DNA from: Vibrio sp. RE88
Lineage (GTDB): Bacteria > Pseudomonadota > Gammaproteobacteria > Enterobacterales > Vibrionaceae
Assembly: GCF_013113835.1 (NCBI RefSeq)
Contig: NZ_VTYQ01000001.1
Span: 124,001-188,000, forward strand
DNA length: 64,000 bases
Reading direction: 5' to 3'
A program made the translations under genes and the position numbers. Shown piece by piece: positions 1 to 8,214 of the stretch; position 1 is the stretch's first letter, and every line of letters begins with the position of its first letter. Under the pieces are notes generated by a model. The model ran no database searches. It saw only the letters and a program-made list of their open reading frames with translations, and was not told the DNA's origin.

Positions 1-96
1 TGGCCGACCTTCGCCCGTTACTACAACGGCCCTGGCTACGCAGAAAACCGCTATGACGAAAGACTGGAGTCCGCCTACCAGACTCACTCAGCTTAA
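1..96 (+). CDS. N-acetylmuramidase family protein, C-terminal end only
   Basis: Only the last 31 codons lie in the window; the gene begins upstream. They contain FARYYNGPGYAENRYD, which I recognise as the conserved C-terminal stretch of the N-acetylmuramidase domain (formerly DUF3380). These peptidoglycan hydrolases cut the glycan strand and occur as phage endolysins and as secreted or type VI cargo. The stop lies 58 bases before the methyltransferase start on the same strand, so it could be the first gene of that operon. What precedes the domain cannot be seen. Confidence 0.8.
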   Translation, partial: WPTFARYYNGPGYAENRYDERLESAYQTHSA

Positions 97-154
97 ACGG
101 CTTGCGCAGGGCAACCTGCGCAACATTCATTCAGGCGAAGAAAGGAGTCTATTC

Positions 155-940
155 ATGAACAACGTCCAATCTACAACTATCGCCCAATCCTACGACGATT
201 ATTATCGCATCGGCCTGTATACCTCTCGCTATCCAAAAGCCAATATCCGAGTTCTCAACACGCTCTTTCAGCACGCGCAATTTCTCGCTCAGGACTCATT
301 AGCACTGGACTACGGATGCGGAAACGGCCGCTATAGCTATCCGATCCTCAAACAGACCAACTTGCACCTCTATGGCTTCGATATCAGTGAAATCGCCGTC
401 CAACAAGCGAAGCAAGCAACACAACCATTCTCCGAGCGCGTCGACTGGTTCAGCGACCAAAATCAGCTTCATCAACACGTTGAAGACCGAGATGAGAAGT
501 TCCAGCTAGGCATGCTTCTTTTCGGTGTCATGAGCCATATACGAGAACAGAAAGAACGCGCTAAGCTACTGAAATGGTTTTACAAACACATGAAGTCCGA
601 TGGATCACTGATCTTATCCGTGCCCAATCGACGACGGCGTTTTCTCACACTGCAATGGCGACAGAGAAATCAACAGAACTTGCCCGGAGATATTCAGTAC
701 CAACGCTTTCAATCAGGCCGAAAAATCCCTCTTTTTTATCATCTTTACACTGTAAACGAGATCAGAGCAGAGCTGATTGAAGCAGGGTTTGACATCGAAA
801 AAGTCACTGCAGAAAGCATTTTTCCAGAGCGTTTTGTCATTCAGAACCCCGCCATGGCCTTTTTAGATAACCTGCTGTGTAATCTCCTACCCGCTTCGCT
901 GGGTTACGGCCTACTGGTGGTCGCAAGGAGGCGTGCATGA
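155..940 (+). CDS. class I SAM-dependent methyltransferase
   Basis: This 261-residue soluble protein has the Rossmann methyltransferase signature: motif I LDYGCGNGRY at residues 51-60 and the acidic residue ending the second strand in GFDIS near residue 75. The substrate cannot be told. An upstream in-frame ATG exists at 53, but it overlaps the preceding gene; the ATG at 155 follows AAAGGAG at good spacing and is preferred. The last four bases overlap the start of the binding-protein/permease gene (ATGA), so the two are probably translationally coupled. A methyltransferase heading a transporter-like operon is unusual and its role there is unknown. Confidence 0.85.
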   Translation: MNNVQSTTIAQSYDDYYRIGLYTSRYPKANIRVLNTLFQHAQFLAQDSLALDYGCGNGRYSYPILKQTNLHLYGFDISEIAVQQAKQATQPFSERVDWFSDQNQLHQHVEDRDEKFQLGMLLFGVMSHIREQKERAKLLKWFYKHMKSDGSLILSVPNRRRRFLTLQWRQRNQQNLPGDIQYQRFQSGRKIPLFYHLYTVNEIRAELIEAGFDIEKVTAESIFPERFVIQNPAMAFLDNLLCNLLPASLGYGLLVVARRRA

Positions 941-2493
941 CTCGTTTCTTTACCCTCCTTATAGGTTGTTACCTATTGTTACCCAGCGTTCAGGCGCAAG
1001 ATCTGCTGAGCAAAATTAAACAATCTGGACGGATTGTTATCGGCGTTAAAGCCGATTACCCACCTTGGGGAATGCTGGACAGCAACAATCAACCTGCTGG
1101 TTTTGAACCCGATTTGGCGCAAATGATCGGCCATGCGCTCAATGCAGAAGTGGAATTCAAAACCGTCACCAGTGCCAATCGTTTTCAAAAGCTAAACGAA
1201 GGGCAAGTAGACATGTTGATTGCAACGGTCGGTGACTCCATGCAACGTCGACAGCGTGTCCGTATGATCACGCCTCACTATTTTCGCAGTGGTGTCACCG
1301 CTCTGACTCACAAATCGAACAGTGTCGAAAAGTGGACTGACTTAATCGGCAAGCCGGTCTGCCTGACCGCTGGAGCCTATTTTAATAAGTCACTGGTACA
1401 GAATTATCGCATCAAACCGATCATTCTGATGAGCAACCGCGACTCAAAACTGGCACTGTTAACCAACAAATGTCAGGCATGGGCTTACGACAGCGGCATT
1501 CTGTTCCATTTATCGAATCAGAAAGAGTGGAGTGATTATAGCGTTGATGTAGAGACCATTATGCCAATCCACTGGTCGATGGTGACTCGCAAAGATACGG
1601 CATCACAGTCTTTAGCAAACTGGTTGTCTCGTTTTATCGCCAGCCGCATCAGAGATGGTCGTCTGAAGAGTCTCGCCCAACAATGGCAGCTGCCAGAACA
1701 GGATTACCTTGCTCAGCAACACAAAAACTGGAACTCAGTGGATGAGAATGGCGATGCCGTGTGTCAGGCGGATAGCGACAAAGTCAGCAAGAAAAAACTC
1801 TGCTTTGATACCGTCATTTCGCTAGGGCAACAAGGAGATAAACAGTTTTGGCCTTTTGACCAGTTCGATACCGAGCGGCTGATTCAATCTATGCTTCACA
1901 CTGCTCTGTTTACTGTGGTTGCGATCTTAACCGCCATCGCTCTGGCGTTAGGCTTTACTCAAATGACGATGAGTAGCAAAAACTGGGTCGCCAAACCCAT
2001 CGCGTTTCTCACTCATCTGCAAAGCTCGATTCCACCCATTTTGATGCTCTACCTGATTTACTTCGGCGCGCTGTCTTTTTGGAACGAACACGGCCAACAC
2101 TGGCTATTGAGCGGGGCCAGTGTCGCCTGGCTGGTACTGGCGCTGTACACCGCTTCTGGTATCAACAACCTAGTCACCGCAGATGTGACATCACGGCTTT
2201 CCTTAACTCAGCGCTATCTTCATCACAGTGCTGGGGTCAAAGCTAACTTGGTCAACCTTGCCAAGGCTGCCGGTATGGCGAGTGTTATTGCTTCGCCTAA
2301 TGCGGTTCTGGTGGTCAACACCTTAGTATCCAGTTCAGGCTACCCCGTTCTGCTCATGACACTTCTGGCTCTGTTTTATTACCTTGAGGTACTGCTGTTT
2401 GCCTATCTCCTCGGCAAGCTGTTCACCCGCTATTCCGATTATCTGAAAAGACAAACATCGCCCGACATCAACAACAAAGGAGCGTTGCAATGA
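937..2493 (+). CDS. periplasmic solute-binding domain fused to ABC-type permease domain
   Basis: The 518-residue protein begins with a signal peptide (cleavage likely after VQA near residue 20). Residues about 25-265 form a family-3 solute-binding domain, with the typical IVIGVKADYPPWG opening and GFEPDLAQMIG. From about residue 310 there are several membrane segments resembling amino-acid ABC permeases (HisM/GlnP type). The loop that should carry the EAA motif contacting the ATPase is shortened and lacks the canonical EAA-G-I-LP pattern. It overlaps both neighbours by 4 bases. No ATP-binding subunit is encoded nearby. Either a distant ATPase serves it or it works as a ligand sensor in the membrane; the latter is my inference. 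Confidence 0.8.
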   Translation: MTRFFTLLIGCYLLLPSVQAQDLLSKIKQSGRIVIGVKADYPPWGMLDSNNQPAGFEPDLAQMIGHALNAEVEFKTVTSANRFQKLNEGQVDMLIATVGDSMQRRQRVRMITPHYFRSGVTALTHKSNSVEKWTDLIGKPVCLTAGAYFNKSLVQNYRIKPIILMSNRDSKLALLTNKCQAWAYDSGILFHLSNQKEWSDYSVDVETIMPIHWSMVTRKDTASQSLANWLSRFIASRIRDGRLKSLAQQWQLPEQDYLAQQHKNWNSVDENGDAVCQADSDKVSKKKLCFDTVISLGQQGDKQFWPFDQFDTERLIQSMLHTALFTVVAILTAIALALGFTQMTMSSKNWVAKPIAFLTHLQSSIPPILMLYLIYFGALSFWNEHGQHWLLSGASVAWLVLALYTASGINNLVTADVTSRLSLTQRYLHHSAGVKANLVNLAKAAGMASVIASPNAVLVVNTLVSSSGYPVLLMTLLALFYYLEVLLFAYLLGKLFTRYSDYLKRQTSPDINNKGALQ

Positions 2494-3113
2494 TTTTATC
2501 GGACATGACTTTATGGCTGTCGCTTACCTACTCCTTCAGCCTCAATATTCTTATTGCTATATCAGCGATGACGATAGGTTTTCCTATCGGAGCTCTGCTG
2601 AGTCGCGGCACCAATCACACTCAAGCACCAATCAAGTGGCTGGCAAAAGGAGCTCAGTCTCTGCTGTGTAACGTCCCCAGTTTTGTGATGCTGTTTTATC
2701 TTGCACTGATCGTCCCCTCACGCTGGGAAATGATGGGCTTTGAAATGTACGTACCCGCGCTCGGTAAAGCCATTATCGCTCTGGCGATCCCTGTTATGGG
2801 TTACAGCTGTGATTTAGCCACACAAAAGCGCACCAACGGTAAGTCCTTCTCGCTATCAGCAGTGAATCAGTTTTTTCTGGTGATCTTGATGGCCTCCACC
2901 ACAGCATCGGCCATCGGCGTGGATGAAATACTGGCGACGGCAAACTCTTACATTGCGTCTTCCGGTCAAGCCGATGCGATATTGCCGATTTACACCATGG
3001 TGGCTTGCTTTTTCATCGTCAGCGGCGCTTTGTGTCAGAGCTTTTTGAAGACCTTTATCACGCTCACTGAAAAGCGCCAAAATCGGCATATTGAAGCGGG
3101 AGACGAATCATGA
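2490..3113 (+). CDS. ABC-type amino-acid permease-like membrane protein
   Basis: This 207-residue protein is almost entirely hydrophobic, with about five membrane helices, and resembles the short permease subunits of polar amino-acid ABC transporters. As in the preceding fused protein, the cytoplasmic EAA loop is not recognisable: the region around ALAIPVMGYSCDLATQK is where it should be. It overlaps the upstream gene by 4 bases and the downstream Cache/channel gene by 4 bases, so all are probably made together. It could form a heterodimer with the permease half of the upstream protein. Assignment to the permease family is reasonable; transport activity is not shown. Confidence 0.7.
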   Translation: MILSDMTLWLSLTYSFSLNILIAISAMTIGFPIGALLSRGTNHTQAPIKWLAKGAQSLLCNVPSFVMLFYLALIVPSRWEMMGFEMYVPALGKAIIALAIPVMGYSCDLATQKRTNGKSFSLSAVNQFFLVILMASTTASAIGVDEILATANSYIASSGQADAILPIYTMVACFFIVSGALCQSFLKTFITLTEKRQNRHIEAGDES

Positions 3114-5188
3114 TCAAACCTTCCGAACTTCAGTATTACCATTTGCGCTGGATTGCAGCGCTTATCTGGTCTGTTGCGGCTTTTATCACCATCACGCTTT
3201 ACCAATTACACGCAGATGTTGATACTGACATTCGCCATCACTTGGTCGAACAGAGCCAAGCCGCGACTCAAGCCATCAACAAGCGCTTAGCGGAGTTATC
3301 GCAGAAAACGGAACTGTTAGCGGCGGCAATCAACCAAAAGCAACGCGATGATAAAGAACTGCGCCACTTGATCACTCAGTCAGTCATGACAACCCAAGGA
3401 GCGCACCGAGGTGGTGTGGCCTTTCGTAAGAACCGTTATTCGGATCCTGCGAATCCTTTGTATTCGCCCTACTTTCAGAGAAACGGAGACAATCGCCAAA
3501 GCCAGCAGATTTCTGAACGTTACGACTACACCTTGCCTGACAGGATGAACAACGGTCCGCGGACTTTTTGGTTTCATCAGCCGATGTCAAAAGGCAGTAT
3601 GTGGATGGAGCCGTACTTTGGCACCACGGCCAATACCTGGCTGGCTGAATTCATCGTGCCCTTTGAGTCCAATTATGACGGGCAAATGAACAATGGTTTT
3701 GACGGTATCGTCTTCCTCAACTTCTCGCTCAATAGCCTGACCAAGCAAGTCTTGAATCTCGGTCTTGGTAGCCAAGGCTTTGGCATGCTGATTTCACGCA
3801 CAGGTCAGATATTAGCCTACCCGAACAAGTCGGTTCTCGGCAAAGACATATACAGCTTGGACCCGACCGAGTACCCGCTGCTTGCTTCTATTTCGGAGCA
3901 GCTGACTAAGGGGGATCTGTCCACTTTTTCTCATCCGGTCACTGGGCGTGAGGAGTGGATGGTACTGAGTAATATCGAAGGGCTCGACGCTCAGCTTGGG
4001 CTCATCATCGACGCCGATGAACTCAGAACATCGACTGCATCTCACGCTGGGTATCAAGATCTGATTTGGTTTCTCAGTATTGCCGGTTTAATCATTTTTG
4101 TCGCTTCACTGCGTTTTCCCGATGCGTCGCGCGCCAAATTAAGACGCCTGTTTACTGTCTTGTCACTGTGCCTGTTGTCCTACCTGCTCCTGCTTTGGTA
4201 TCAGGCTTTAGCACCCAAACCACTCAGCAAAGGCGAAGCTCTATTGGTCAATGAAGAAAGCGCGTACCTCGCTTGGCAAGCCCAATATCCACCGGGGAAA
4301 AAAGCCTCTTCGGAGCACATTCATCAGATCAACTTAACCGTTGAGTCACTTGATTTAGTTGAAGCGGATCAGGTCAGTATTGTCGGCAAAATCATCACCT
4401 CTGATCAGGCAACCGATGAGCCGCCACTGCACATCAATAATTCACTCGATACCTCTTGGTCTCTGATTCGGGAGAGTGAAGGATTCCAGCTGTGGCAGTT
4501 TGTCGCTCTCATCAAACAACCTTTTGATTACGAGTCTTTTCCGTTCGATCGTGAAGTCATTGAACTGACAATGATTCCGAGGCCAGACTCGGGCTACCTG
4601 ATGCTGGTTCCGGAGTTTGACAGCTACCCTTCCATGCGACCCGAAGACTTACCCGGTATCAGAATGGCTGAACATGATTTTGGCAGCTGGAAGCTACTAC
4701 AAAGTTACTTTAGCTATCAAACTGACAAGCTCTACAATGGCCATCAAACCGTCAATTTGAAGTACAACATGGTCATACAAAGGAGTATTACGGGGCCTTT
4801 GATCAGCCATATCATGCCACTGCTGGTCGTGAGCTTTCTTACTTATTGTATGTTGCTTCTTTGGACCAAGGACGAAAAGCAGCAAGCGCTGTGGGGCTTT
4901 AACACTGCCACCGTTCTCCAATATTGTGCTTCGCTATTTTTCATCTTGGTCATTGCGCATGTCGCACTTCGTGAGGAGCTGAATGCTCAAGGCGTTATCT
5001 TTATCGAGTACTTCTATTTCCTCGCTTACCTGCAGATTATTTTCACCTCCATCGGCGCTCTGGCGTACACCACGGAGATGAAAATACACGCGTTAGAATA
5101 TCAACAAGGGCTGAGAGTCAAACAGTGGTACTGGCCACTACTCCTCATGCTTTCGCTGATTATTACCCTGCTGTTTATCGAAAAATAA
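3110..5188 (+). CDS. double-Cache sensor fused to pentameric ligand-gated ion channel-like module
   Basis: The 692-residue protein starts with a membrane helix (residues about 14-34). A periplasmic dCache-type sensor follows (about 40-300; note the W-x-PYFG region and GFGMLISRTGQILAYPN), then two more helices (about 314-335 and 345-367). Residues about 370-560 resemble the beta-sandwich ligand domain of Cys-loop/pro-loop receptors, including the FPFD loop near residue 478. Four closing helices fall at about 565-585, 595-615, 630-655 and 672-690, the order expected for a pentameric ligand-gated channel. Cysteines of the eukaryotic Cys-loop are absent, as in prokaryotic members. It ends the operon with the binding-protein/permease genes and may turn their ligand signal into ion flux; that role is inference. 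Confidence 0.7.
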   Translation: MIKPSELQYYHLRWIAALIWSVAAFITITLYQLHADVDTDIRHHLVEQSQAATQAINKRLAELSQKTELLAAAINQKQRDDKELRHLITQSVMTTQGAHRGGVAFRKNRYSDPANPLYSPYFQRNGDNRQSQQISERYDYTLPDRMNNGPRTFWFHQPMSKGSMWMEPYFGTTANTWLAEFIVPFESNYDGQMNNGFDGIVFLNFSLNSLTKQVLNLGLGSQGFGMLISRTGQILAYPNKSVLGKDIYSLDPTEYPLLASISEQLTKGDLSTFSHPVTGREEWMVLSNIEGLDAQLGLIIDADELRTSTASHAGYQDLIWFLSIAGLIIFVASLRFPDASRAKLRRLFTVLSLCLLSYLLLLWYQALAPKPLSKGEALLVNEESAYLAWQAQYPPGKKASSEHIHQINLTVESLDLVEADQVSIVGKIITSDQATDEPPLHINNSLDTSWSLIRESEGFQLWQFVALIKQPFDYESFPFDREVIELTMIPRPDSGYLMLVPEFDSYPSMRPEDLPGIRMAEHDFGSWKLLQSYFSYQTDKLYNGHQTVNLKYNMVIQRSITGPLISHIMPLLVVSFLTYCMLLLWTKDEKQQALWGFNTATVLQYCASLFFILVIAHVALREELNAQGVIFIEYFYFLAYLQIIFTSIGALAYTTEMKIHALEYQQGLRVKQWYWPLLLMLSLIITLLFIEK

Positions 5189-5220
5189 CCGAGCGTCGAT
5201 TAGCGGCAATTCTGGTCAGG

Positions 5221-5245
5221 AATCCCCGAGTATCTTTCGGGGATT
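5221..5245 (+). terminator. hairpin at end of channel operon
   Basis: A perfect 9-base inverted repeat, AATCCCCGA and TCGGGGATT, with a 7-base loop lies 32 bases after the stop of the channel gene. The T-run after it is short (TT then CGC), so termination may be partial. It separates this operon from the lamin-tail gene. Confidence 0.6.
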
Positions 5246-5292
5246 TCGCTACATTGGACACGTTAAATACCTCAATCAACAAGGAGTGACAC

Positions 5293-6069
5293 GTGTCAGT
5301 GAATACCCAATACATTCAGCAGGAAGTGCTTAAGATCCTCAACCAAATGGCGTTACCAGAAAAGCTATCGAAAGAGGAGATGGACGAGTGTTGGCAACAA
5401 CTTAACCAGCTTCAAGTACTGAGTCAGGTAGAGATTTCATCTCTAGACTTTAAAGGGACAACCTCACCTCTGGATGAGTCGATCACGATTAGAAATCGCG
5501 GCGATATGACTGCCGACATCGGTGGTTGGCATATACAGGCAGGTTCGCCAGATCAGCAATATATCTTCCCAGAACATACCTTCCTGTCGCCGTTTGAGTA
5601 CATCAAAATTGATACATCTGGTAAGTCGGAGCACAGTTTTGGTTCCAATCAGCCCGTGTGGAATAACCGAGGCGACCTTGGCACTTTGGTCAACCACCAC
5701 GGCCAAACGGTTTCAAGCTTCATTTATGGCGATAAAGCTCACCCCCATGCCATCATCAGCCACGTCAATTATGACGGTAAAGAGTTTCGCAGCGAAGGCG
5801 ATGAGTACGTCGAGATTCACAACACGTCAGAGTATACGGTCGACCTTAGCCAGTGGCGTTTAGAAGCACTGCTCAATGACAATTGCTTTGTGTTTCCTGA
5901 AGACACTCAGTTGGCGCCGCTCACTTCCTTACGCGTTTTTACCAACAAAGCGTCGCTTGAAGATAACGAATACAGCTTTAATAGCCCTACAGCGCTTTGG
6001 AACAACGACGGTGGCGGCTGCAAGCTGATTGATTATCAGGACAGAGAAGTCTCCAGCTATAACTATTAA
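5293..6069 (+). CDS. protein with two lamin-tail-like (LTD) domains
   Basis: This 258-residue protein starts at GTG after AAGGAG. A helical N-terminus (about 1-45) precedes two related beta-rich repeats. Repeat one contains ITIRNRGDMTADIGGWHI and repeat two VEIHNTSEYTVDLSQWRL, each ending with an NxPxxxWNN(R/D)G pattern. This is the pattern of lamin-tail domains, immunoglobulin-like folds that in bacteria are mostly found on secreted nucleases and surface proteins. There is no signal peptide, which is odd for a bacterial LTD protein. It is first in a same-strand run of small unknown genes and sits 16 bases before the next one. Function unknown; a scaffold or binding role is plausible. Confidence 0.75.
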   Translation: MSVNTQYIQQEVLKILNQMALPEKLSKEEMDECWQQLNQLQVLSQVEISSLDFKGTTSPLDESITIRNRGDMTADIGGWHIQAGSPDQQYIFPEHTFLSPFEYIKIDTSGKSEHSFGSNQPVWNNRGDLGTLVNHHGQTVSSFIYGDKAHPHAIISHVNYDGKEFRSEGDEYVEIHNTSEYTVDLSQWRLEALLNDNCFVFPEDTQLAPLTSLRVFTNKASLEDNEYSFNSPTALWNNDGGGCKLIDYQDREVSSYNY

Positions 6070-6085
6070 TCGAAGGAGATAGCCG

Positions 6086-7048
6086 TTGGCGAGTGATTCA
6101 TTAGTAAAATCGCGGACTCACGAATCGATCCCTGAGTCTGATTTACAGCAACTGATCCGTGAAGGTATTCAGCTACTGCAATACGTTGCTCGCCACGGTG
6201 ATCTCACTATTGATCCAGAGATTGCCCAGGGAATATATCGCGCCAAATATCGTATTGATACTCGACACTGGAGCGTAGAAGATGAAACCTTGCTGCTGCA
6301 ATGTTACGACCGTTTAGCCAAGCAGGTATACCCAGTGACGGTCGAGAGTATCAAAGCCGTCGTGCCTGACACTAAAGACGGCAAGCTTGAATTACCAGGC
6401 GCCTCAAGGGTAATAACCTGGTATCGGCGCTACACCGTATTAACCCTGATTTTCCTGCTCATTGTGCAGATGTACTACTTATTTGGCTACGCACTGACAC
6501 AAAACCTTCTCACCTCTGTGGGGTCAACGGACGCCCTCAATTCTCCTATGCCCCCAGATATGGAAGCCAATTACCAGCTGCTGCGAAACTGGAACCACAT
6601 CTGGCTAGGCGGACGTAACATACCATTGGATGCCGAAAGGACCGCTAATGAAGATTCACCCGTCGAATATTCCGCTAACCTGATCGCCGCTCAGTCGGTA
6701 TTGCAAATGCTACAAAACTACATTCTACCGCTGATGTATGGCCTGCTTGGTGCTTTTATCTTTGTCCTGCGAAGCCTGCTGCAACAGGTGCGTACTCTGA
6801 CGTATACCGCGAGTAGAGAGGTCGGCTATCGACTGCGCCTCACTCTGGGCTGTTTAGCGGGGATGATAACCGGATGGTTACTCAAGCCGGAAATGGGCGA
6901 CATGGCACTTTCCCCAATGGCGCTGGCCTTTATCGCAGGTTACAGCATTGAGGTTCTGTTTACTTTGCTTGATCGTCTGATTGATGGGATTCGTCGTCAG
7001 CCTGACTCTGCTCCTGAGGCTTCTTCAACGGGGCGAGCGCCTGATTAG
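6086..7048 (+). CDS. unknown four-helix membrane protein
   Basis: The 320-residue protein has a soluble N-terminal part (1-115) and likely membrane helices at about 117-137, 210-230, 250-267 and 276-296. The segment YGLLGAFIFVLRSLLQQ followed by AFIAGYSIEVLFTLLDRLI looks like a conserved core, but I cannot name the family with confidence. The start is TTG at 6086, placed 8 bases after GGAG; no ATG or GTG fits better. It follows the lamin-tail gene by 16 bases and overlaps at its 3' end with a convergent gene. It may anchor the products of this cluster to the inner membrane; this is inference from position. Confidence 0.7.
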   Translation: MASDSLVKSRTHESIPESDLQQLIREGIQLLQYVARHGDLTIDPEIAQGIYRAKYRIDTRHWSVEDETLLLQCYDRLAKQVYPVTVESIKAVVPDTKDGKLELPGASRVITWYRRYTVLTLIFLLIVQMYYLFGYALTQNLLTSVGSTDALNSPMPPDMEANYQLLRNWNHIWLGGRNIPLDAERTANEDSPVEYSANLIAAQSVLQMLQNYILPLMYGLLGAFIFVLRSLLQQVRTLTYTASREVGYRLRLTLGCLAGMITGWLLKPEMGDMALSPMALAFIAGYSIEVLFTLLDRLIDGIRRQPDSAPEASSTGRAPD

Positions 7049-7271
7049 CCATCGTCGGTGCCTGCTCAACAAACGTTTTGACCAACTTAGCGACCAGTTC
7101 GAGAGACTCTTTCTGGAGTGATTCCAGCTTATCCATTCCTTGAAGTACACCGGTGACTTTCTGGTGTACTTTGACCTTCTGCTTCACTTGCTCCGGCGTC
7201 ATCTTCAGTTTTTGCAATTTCGGCTTGTAGGCTTTTTTGACCAATTTAAGCGCATCGATTAAATCCGACAT
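6960..7271 (-). CDS. small lysine-rich helical protein, unknown
   Basis: This 103-residue protein is predicted to be almost wholly helical, basic in its first third (KLVKKAYKPKLQKLKM) and ending in a polar acidic tail. A good ribosome-binding site (AGCAAGGAAAT) precedes its ATG. It is the only minus-strand gene in the cluster and overlaps the end of the four-helix membrane protein by 89 bases tail to tail. The clear Shine-Dalgarno and non-random composition make it more than a shadow frame, but the overlap lowers confidence. No family recognised. Confidence 0.55.
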   Translation of the reverse strand: MSDLIDALKLVKKAYKPKLQKLKMTPEQVKQKVKVHQKVTGVLQGMDKLESLQKESLELVAKLVKTFVEQAPTMANQALAPLKKPQEQSQADDESHQSDDQAK

Positions 7272-7423
7272 AGCATTTCCTTGCTAATTTTTCCTGCTTT
7301 TAACTTATCACTCAACAAGGAATAATCACGGCCAAATAACCCAATTATTCAGCCAATTAGCCTGAGCTACTTACCCTCTTTTCAAGTCATCATGGAGTGA
7401 AACCCGAAAAATAAGGACACATA

Positions 7424-7846
7424 ATGAAAACTCGTTACCTCGGCTGGATCGCCGCCTGTTTGATATTACTGAGTGGCTGTACGTTGCGCTTGGTGGCTCC
7501 CTACGATCCTCAAACCGTTCAGCAGGCACAAAGTATCGAACGCGATATCGAATACCTCTACCTGAGCATGCAGGCGCTGCCTGAAAGTGAACGCCTCTAC
7601 GCGAGATTCACCGAACAGTACCTCAAGATAGACGTGAGCGTGCGTGGATTAGAGCGCAGACAGGCAAGGCGAGAGCAAAACCAAGAGACCTTAACGCAGG
7701 CTCAAACACTAGTGCAATTCTGGCAGCAGGACATGAAAACTCATCAGCAAAAGCAAACCTTGTCAGATTTTCTCATCAAGCGTCGCTTAGATCAGTACAA
7801 ACGGCTTATTGATGCGTTAATTCGTGGTGAACTCGCCAAACAATAA
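7424..7846 (+). CDS. small predicted lipoprotein, unknown
   Basis: The 140-residue protein has a lipoprotein signal with lipobox LSGC ending at Cys19. Its mature part is helical and rich in Gln, Arg and Glu, suggesting a coiled coil. With Thr at the position after Cys it would be expected in the outer membrane, facing the periplasm. AAGGA precedes the ATG. It starts a second group of closely spaced plus-strand genes, with the next one 20 bases downstream. Function unknown; it could tether a cluster component to the envelope. Confidence 0.7.
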   Translation: MKTRYLGWIAACLILLSGCTLRLVAPYDPQTVQQAQSIERDIEYLYLSMQALPESERLYARFTEQYLKIDVSVRGLERRQARREQNQETLTQAQTLVQFWQQDMKTHQQKQTLSDFLIKRRLDQYKRLIDALIRGELAKQ

Positions 7847-7866
7847 TTCATTCAAGGAGCAGAAAG

Positions 7867-8166
7867 ATGACGGAAAGCATAGATAACATCATTGAACAAA
7901 TTACTAGCCAAATTGAAGACTCACCGATTAAGAACCTGCTGACCAGTGCGCTGACAGTCACACTGGATAAGCAAAAGGCTACCTTACAAGAGCTGATAGA
8001 AGCTAGAAACAACGGTGATTTAACCAATGAAGATTTTGAGCTTGAGATATTACGTGAAAAGCAAATTGCTGAGGCCGAAATGCTGACGTGGCAAATCAGC
8101 GCTAAATCCGAAGTGCAGAAAATCGTTAATAAAACCTTTAGCACACTAGTCGATACGCTGGTGTAA
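7867..8166 (+). CDS. small helical protein, unknown
   Basis: This acidic 99-residue protein is entirely helical by composition, with heptad-like spacing in the middle (KQKATLQELIEARNNGDL). AAGGAG lies at proper distance before the ATG. It follows the lipoprotein by 20 bases. Its amphipathic character recalls the small helical proteins of the R-body locus at 23 kb, but it lacks their NA(T/V)xxQQQ motif, so I do not assign it there. Confidence 0.65.
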   Translation: MTESIDNIIEQITSQIEDSPIKNLLTSALTVTLDKQKATLQELIEARNNGDLTNEDFELEILREKQIAEAEMLTWQISAKSEVQKIVNKTFSTLVDTLV

Positions 8167-8173
8167 CTGTTTC

Positions 8174-8192
8174 TGGCGGGAGCCTCCCGCCA
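8174..8192 (+). terminator. strong hairpin between small genes
   Basis: An 8-base perfect inverted repeat (TGGCGGGA and TCCCGCCA, 3-base loop) lies just after the 99-residue gene's stop. No T-run follows, so it is more likely an mRNA-processing or stability hairpin, or a weak terminator, inside the operon. Confidence 0.45.
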
Positions 8193-8214
8193 ATCTTGCT
8201 CATAAGGGGGAAGC

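Noticed and set aside
5188..5292. missing ABC ATPase gene in the gap after the channel gene
   Set aside because: The gap is 104 bases and holds only a hairpin and a ribosome-binding site.
7867..8166. possible extra R-body protein in the 5-11 kb cluster
   Set aside because: Helical and small, but the NA(T/V)xxQQQ core is absent.
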